This document shows, one piece after another, positions 60,397 through 64,000 of a stretch of DNA of 64,000 nucleotides. Position numbers and translations under genes: made by a program. The stretch lies in the NCBI GenBank assembly GCA_025666215.1, contig CP102593.1, forward strand, positions 5,159,001 to 5,223,000, read 5' to 3'. The DNA comes from Xanthomonas campestris pv. phormiicola. Its GTDB lineage: Bacteria; Pseudomonadota; Gammaproteobacteria; Xanthomonadales; Xanthomonadaceae. Position 1 is the first letter of the stretch. Each line of letters starts with the position of its first letter. A model generated the notes under the pieces. It searched no databases and was not told the DNA's origin. It was given only the letters and a program-made list of their open reading frames with translations.

Positions 60397-60711
60397 ATGG
60401 AACATAAGAAGGCAACCAAGGCCCTGTCCGCGCTGGGCCAGGACACCCGGCTGCGCGTGTTCCGCCTGCTGGTGCAAGCCGGCCGTGGCGGCAAGCTGGC
60501 CGGCGACATCGTCCAGGAACTGGGCTTGCCCGCTGCCACGCTGTCCTTTCACCTGAAAGAGCTCGGCAACGCCGGGTTGGTCACCGCCGAGCAGCGCGGC
60601 CGGACCATCTGCTACCGCGCCGACTTCGCCGCGATGACCGGCCTGCTGGCCTATCTCACCGAGAACTGCTGCGCCGGCGATGCACGTTGCGACGGCGCAG
60701 GAGCCTGCTGA
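60397..60711 (+). CDS. arsR: ArsR-family arsenite-responsive repressor
   Basis: The 104-residue ArsR/SmtB winged-helix protein opens MEHKKATKALSALGQDTRLR, with the recognition helix in LPAATLSFHLKELGNAGLVT. The classical ELCVCDL arsenite site in the third helix is absent (the region reads DIVQELGLP). Instead the C-terminus carries ENCCAGDARCDGAGAC. The CC-x5-C spacing matches the three cysteines (95, 96 and 102) of the Acidithiobacillus ferrooxidans ArsR site. It should release DNA upon binding arsenite. It is divergent from arsH-arsC. Confidence 0.93.
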   Translation: MEHKKATKALSALGQDTRLRVFRLLVQAGRGGKLAGDIVQELGLPAATLSFHLKELGNAGLVTAEQRGRTICYRADFAAMTGLLAYLTENCCAGDARCDGAGAC

Positions 60712-60874
60712 GCGCCCGCTTCCTTGTCCAGCTGGTGGCGTGCTCAGCTTGTTGTGGTGCTGGCGCACACGCCCGTCCAGCCTGACGCGCCTCGGCAGCC
60801 CGGGACCGCGCTCTTCATGCCGCGCAAACATCCGCCGCGACACGCTCGCGCTATCCGCACGAAGGAACCCGCCC

Positions 60875-61231
60875 ATGATCCGCCATCCGCTCGCCCTCGC
60901 CGTTCCTCTTGCCGCCAGCCTGCTGCTCGGCGCCTGCAGCACCACCCAGATCGCCCAGGTACAGCCGATCGACGGCGTCATCTCCGGCCAGTGCCACGTC
61001 GACAAGGTGCGCGGCGCCGCCGGCCTGGCCGCCGCGCAGACCACCGTCGAACGCGCCCGCGTCGACAGCGACAGCCTGAAGGTGCAGGTGGTGAACAGCA
61101 GCGTCGGCCACAGCGGCGCCACCTCCAGCGGCGTGGACAGCGCGTCGCGCGGCGCCGGCGAGAGCGGCGGCGATCGCCTGACCATCGAGGTCGGGCCGTA
61201 CAACAACATCACCACGCTGTATTGCGGTTGA
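60875..61231 (+). CDS. I78-like lipoprotein
   Basis: From the ATG at 60875, preceded by GAAGGAA, the 118-residue precursor has a lipobox signal (PLAASLLLGAC, cysteine about residue 21). The mature part resembles the I78 peptidase-inhibitor fold: GQCHVDKVRGAAGL, GDRLTIEVGPYNNITTLYCG with the terminal cysteine. Such proteins are presumed to protect against proteases or bind in the envelope. A paralogue sits on the other side of the topoisomerase gene. Confidence 0.78.
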   Translation: MIRHPLALAVPLAASLLLGACSTTQIAQVQPIDGVISGQCHVDKVRGAAGLAAAQTTVERARVDSDSLKVQVVNSSVGHSGATSSGVDSASRGAGESGGDRLTIEVGPYNNITTLYCG

Positions 61232-61341
61232 GGCCGATGGCACGCTGCGCCGGCTGAGCGGCGCGGACGCAGCCGTTCCGCAGCGTCCGCGTTGCGCGTG
61301 ATGCAGCGGCACGCGCGCGAGCGGCCGCACCTGCGCTTCGC

Positions 61342-62556
61342 TCAACCGGCTTTGCGTGGACGCGTCGCTTTTGCGGCTGCCGCGCTGCGGCCGGCCTGGC
61401 GCGATGCGGCTGGCGCGGCCGATCTTGAGCCTGCCGCCTTTGCACCCGATTTCCTCGCGCCCGCGGCCTTGGCCGCCTTGCGCGTCGCCGCGCGCGCCTG
61501 CGCCAGGTACTTCAGCGTCGCCAGGTCCCACTGCCGCTCGCCGCGCACGCGCTCGCACAGACCGTGCAGTTCGCCGCCGCGCCAGCCGGCGAACACGCAA
61601 GGGTCGATGTAGGCCTTGCGGCACACCGCCGGGGTATTGCCCAGCGCGTCGGCCACCTCGCGGATCACCGCGTTCTGCGCCAGCTTCAGCGCGCGCTCGC
61701 TGCTGGGTTCGGGCAGGGGCAGCTGCGCCAGCCGCTGCAACGCCGCGCGGGTGCCGCCCCAGGTGCGGAAGTCCTTGGCGGTGAAGCTCTCGCCCATCGC
61801 CTCGCGCAGGTAGTCGTTGACCTCGCCCGAGTCCACCGGCTGCAGCTGGCCGTCGTCGTCGCGGTACTGGAACAGCGCCTGCCCGGGCAGTTGCTGGCAA
61901 CCGCGGATCAGCTTGACCAGGCGCGCGTCGTCGACCTCGATGTCGTGGTCCTGCCCGCCCTTGCCGCGGAACTTCAGCCGCGCGCGGCCGCCCTTGACGA
62001 ATTCCAGGTGGCGGTTGCGCAGCGTGGTCAGGCCATAGGAGCGGTTGCTGCGCGCGTATTCGGCGTTGCCGACGCGGACCAGGGTCTCGGCCATCAGCGC
62101 CACCACCATCGCCAGCACCTTGTCGCGCGGGTAGCCGGGCAGCGCCAGGTCGCGGCGCAGACGCCGGCGCAACCGCGGCAACGCCTGGCCGAAGGCGATG
62201 ATCCGTTCGAACTTGCCGTCGCCGCGCACCTGCGCCCAGTCGGCGTGGTAGCGGTACTGCTTGCGCCGCCGCGCGTCGCGGCCGGTGGCCTGCACATGGC
62301 CGTTGGGCTTGGTGCAGATCCATACCTCGGTGTAGGCCGGCGGGATCGCCAGCTGGCGGATGCGCTGCAGGGTCGGCGCATCGCGCACCGCACGGCCGTC
62401 GGGCAGGCGGTAGCCGAAGCCGCTGCCGGCGCGGCGGCGGGCGATGCCGGGTTCGGTGTCGCTGACGTAGACCAGGCCGGCGCTGCTGGCGGCCTGCCTG
62501 GCCTGCAGCGCGCGGGCCGCCTCGGTGGCGGCGGTGGTGCGGGACGCATTGGACAT
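61342..62556 (-). CDS. DNA topoisomerase IB
   Basis: The 404-residue protein is a poxvirus-like type IB topoisomerase that relaxes supercoils through a 3'-phosphotyrosine. I start at the ATG at 62556. Recognisable parts are LPGYPRDKVLAMVVALMAET, RVGNAEYARSNRSYGLTTLR, FRGKGGQDHDIEV, KDFRTWGGTRAALQRLA and the nucleophile region AVCRKAYIDPCVFAGW with its tyrosine. The C-terminal tail of about 40 residues is Ala/Lys/Arg-rich, a likely DNA-binding extension. Confidence 0.94.
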   Translation of the reverse strand: MSNASRTTAATEAARALQARQAASSAGLVYVSDTEPGIARRRAGSGFGYRLPDGRAVRDAPTLQRIRQLAIPPAYTEVWICTKPNGHVQATGRDARRRKQYRYHADWAQVRGDGKFERIIAFGQALPRLRRRLRRDLALPGYPRDKVLAMVVALMAETLVRVGNAEYARSNRSYGLTTLRNRHLEFVKGGRARLKFRGKGGQDHDIEVDDARLVKLIRGCQQLPGQALFQYRDDDGQLQPVDSGEVNDYLREAMGESFTAKDFRTWGGTRAALQRLAQLPLPEPSSERALKLAQNAVIREVADALGNTPAVCRKAYIDPCVFAGWRGGELHGLCERVRGERQWDLATLKYLAQARAATRKAAKAAGARKSGAKAAGSRSAAPAASRQAGRSAAAAKATRPRKAG

Positions 62557-62707
62557 CGGGACGCCAGCGGGTGAGGAGCCGGGATTGTCGGCAGCGCGCT
62601 GCCTAGGCCGCGTCAATATCGACCGGTTAACGTGTGGCGAACGCGACTTGTCCGATTCTTGTGCGCTTATGCTGGACCGGTCTTCCCTCCACCCACCAGG
62701 AGCCCCG

Positions 62708-63103
62708 ATGAGCACTTTCCTTTCTTCTCGTGCGTCCGCGCGTGCCGGCCTGTTCGGCACGGCCTGCCTGGCGCTGGCATTGGGCGCGTGCACCGCGCCG
62801 CCGCCGGACGAGCAGGAACAGGTGGCGGCCAAGGCCCAGGCCGCCGCGCAGCAGGCCGCCGCGCCGGATCCGGCCAGCGCCCCGGAGCCGCCGCCGGTGG
62901 GCAGCTGCGACGCCTCGCAGGCGCAGGGCCTGGTCGGCCAGGCCGCCGAACAGGCGCTGCTGGACCAGGCGCGCAGCGACACCAACGCCAAGCGCGTGCG
63001 CGTGCTCAAGCCGAACCAGGCGGTGACCATGGAGTTCGACGGCGAACGGCTCAATATCGAGGTCGATGCCAAGAACCAGATCACCGGCGTACGCTGCGGC
63101 TGA
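62708..63103 (+). CDS. I78-like lipoprotein, second copy
   Basis: The 131-residue precursor starts at 62708 with a signal and lipobox (ACLALALGAC, cysteine about residue 28). An Ala/Gln/Pro-rich linker leads to the I78-type domain: GSCDASQAQGLVGQAAEQAL, AKRVRVLKPNQAVTMEFDGE and RLNIEVDAKNQITGVRCG. It is a better match to the inhibitor family than the first copy. It is divergent from topoisomerase IB and precedes gltB on the same strand by about 200 bases. Confidence 0.85.
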   Translation: MSTFLSSRASARAGLFGTACLALALGACTAPPPDEQEQVAAKAQAAAQQAAAPDPASAPEPPPVGSCDASQAQGLVGQAAEQALLDQARSDTNAKRVRVLKPNQAVTMEFDGERLNIEVDAKNQITGVRCG

Positions 63104-63170
63104 GGCCGCTCCGGCGCCGCCTGCGGGCGGCGCACACGGCGGCGGCGGCAAGGCCGGCGACGCGACGACG

Positions 63171-63184
63171 GTTGCACCTGCAAC
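63171..63184. promoter_or_regulatory. Inverted repeat upstream of gltB
   Basis: GTTGCACCTGCAAC is a perfect inverted repeat, 6 bp arms with a 2-base centre, about 125 bases before the gltB start. It shares GCACC with NtrC sites but its spacing is wrong for NtrC. It may be a regulator site for gltB; no regulator can be named. Confidence 0.35.
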
Positions 63185-63308
63185 GGTGTATTGCGGCACC
63201 GCACCAACATGTGCTTTAGTCGATGTTCCGGTGACCTCAAGTTGCGCTCCAGGATAGAGCGGGGGCGAGTGTCGCCGCGTTCCTTCGGATCGCTTTTCAG
63301 AGGCAGAC

Positions 63309-64000
63309 ATGGCCCCCCGCAACCGCCACGGGCTCTACGCCCCCCAAGACGAGCGCGATGCCTGTGGTTTCGGCATGGTCGCGCAACTCGATGACCAACC
63401 CTCGCGGGCCTTGGTGGATACCGCCATTGCCGCGCTGTCGCGGATGACCCACCGTGGCGGCGTCGCCGCCGACGGCCTGACCGGCGACGGCTGCGGCCTG
63501 CTGATCCGCAAACCCGATGCGTTCCTGCGCGCGCTGGCGCGCGACGCCGGCATCGCGGTGGGCGCGCGCTTCGCCGCCGGCCAGGTGTTCATGCCGCGCG
63601 ACGACGCCGATGGCGCCGCGCGCTGCCGCCAGGTGCTGGAAGAGGAACTGGTCCGCGCCGGCGCGCAGCCGCGCGGCTGGCGGGTCACCCCCACCGACGA
63701 TTCGGTGTGCGGGCAGCTGGCCAAGGACACCTTGCCGCACATCGAGCAGGTGTTCGTCGATGCCGGCGCCGAGCAGGGCGACGATGCGTTCGCCCTGGCC
63801 CTGTTCCTGGCGCGCCGCCGCGCCGAGCAGCGCCTGCGCGACATCGCCGACTTCTACGTCACCACGCTCTCGCCCAACGGCATCAGCTACAAGGGCATGG
63901 TGCTGCCGGACAAGCTCAGCACCTTCTACCCGGACCTGCAGCGCAGCGACCTGGCCTCCAGCGCGATCGTGTTCCACCAGCGCTTCTCGACCAACACGCT
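63309..64000 (+). CDS. gltB: Glutamate synthase large subunit (5' part)
   Basis: GltB transfers the amide group of glutamine to 2-oxoglutarate with electrons from GltD. The start at 63309 gives MAPRNRHGLYAPQDERDACG, where the cysteine becomes the N-terminal nucleophile after removal of an 18-residue propeptide (sequence ERDACGFGMVAQ). The glutaminase region continues with MTHRGGVAADGLTGDGCGLL and NGISYKGMVLPDKLSTFYPD, and reaches FHQRFSTNT at the window edge. The full protein has about 1490 residues; only about 230 are here. It complements glnA in ammonium assimilation. Confidence 0.97.
   Translation, partial: MAPRNRHGLYAPQDERDACGFGMVAQLDDQPSRALVDTAIAALSRMTHRGGVAADGLTGDGCGLLIRKPDAFLRALARDAGIAVGARFAAGQVFMPRDDADGAARCRQVLEEELVRAGAQPRGWRVTPTDDSVCGQLAKDTLPHIEQVFVDAGAEQGDDAFALALFLARRRAEQRLRDIADFYVTTLSPNGISYKGMVLPDKLSTFYPDLQRSDLASSAIVFHQRFSTNT

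Noticed and set aside
63160..63250. Possible NtrC sites upstream of gltB (CGCACCAACATGTGC and TGCACCTGCAACGGTG)
   Set aside because: Both have wrong half-site spacing by one base and no sigma-54 element is near, so I list only the inverted repeat.

Overview
The window is chromosomal DNA of a high-GC gammaproteobacterium, almost certainly Xanthomonas. An Ax21-family outer-membrane protein, the hemD-hemX-hemY order, two tandem lipoprotein Cu/Zn superoxide dismutases, a 1240-residue fused indolepyruvate oxidoreductase and several short palindromic repeat families all fit the Xanthomonadaceae. Species cannot be fixed from the sequence alone. I recognised no rRNA, tRNA, CRISPR array, complete insertion sequence or prophage.

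Layout. (1) 0-5 kb: trmL, ax21, then an accessory patch with an IS5-family remnant, an AT-rich gene for a secreted 593-residue protein with three cysteine repeats, and an internally deleted ISL3-family transposase. (2) 5-16.5 kb: housekeeping genes gpsA, secB, a membrane rhodanese, hemD/hemX/hemY, a thiolase and the sodC pair, with a cluster of short palindromic repeats before sodC. (3) 16.5-23.3 kb: a nitrogen-control block on the minus strand (glnA, glnK, amtB, ntrB, ntrC). glnA has a consensus sigma-54 promoter with two upstream NtrC sites, and ntrB has an NtrC-like palindrome at its start. (4) 23.3-37.2 kb: uppP, then mostly minus-strand envelope and lipid genes (acyltransferase, phospholipase D/cardiolipin synthase, YceI, SixA, ParA-like) and a Ycf46-like AAA ATPase. 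(5) 37.3-46.6 kb: indolepyruvate oxidoreductase, a glycine-zipper protein with a duplicated domain, a methyltransferase, a NYN-domain protein, EcsC and an MFS carrier. (6) 46.6-49.5 kb: a decaying stretch with two gene remnants around one live gene for a glutamine-rich LprI-like protein. (7) 49.5-64 kb: small secreted proteins, hemolysin III, a higBA toxin-antitoxin pair, the mrfA-mrfB DNA-repair operon, a BlaI/M56-peptidase regulatory pair, a divergent arsR / arsH-arsC fusion, topoisomerase IB between two I78-like lipoproteins, and the start of gltB.

Most notable features. mrfA and mrfB are joined by two 39-codon ORFs in an exact chain of ATGA overlaps with a 116-bp period, which looks like a tandem triplication of the stop/start junction that kept translational coupling. 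Others are the in-frame arsH-arsC fusion, the AT-rich cysteine-repeat gene between transposase remnants, a 17-bp perfect inverted repeat as the probable BlaI operator, and several dispersed repeat families placed right beside stop or start codons. All functional calls come from reading the sequence and knowledge of protein families; no database search was run.
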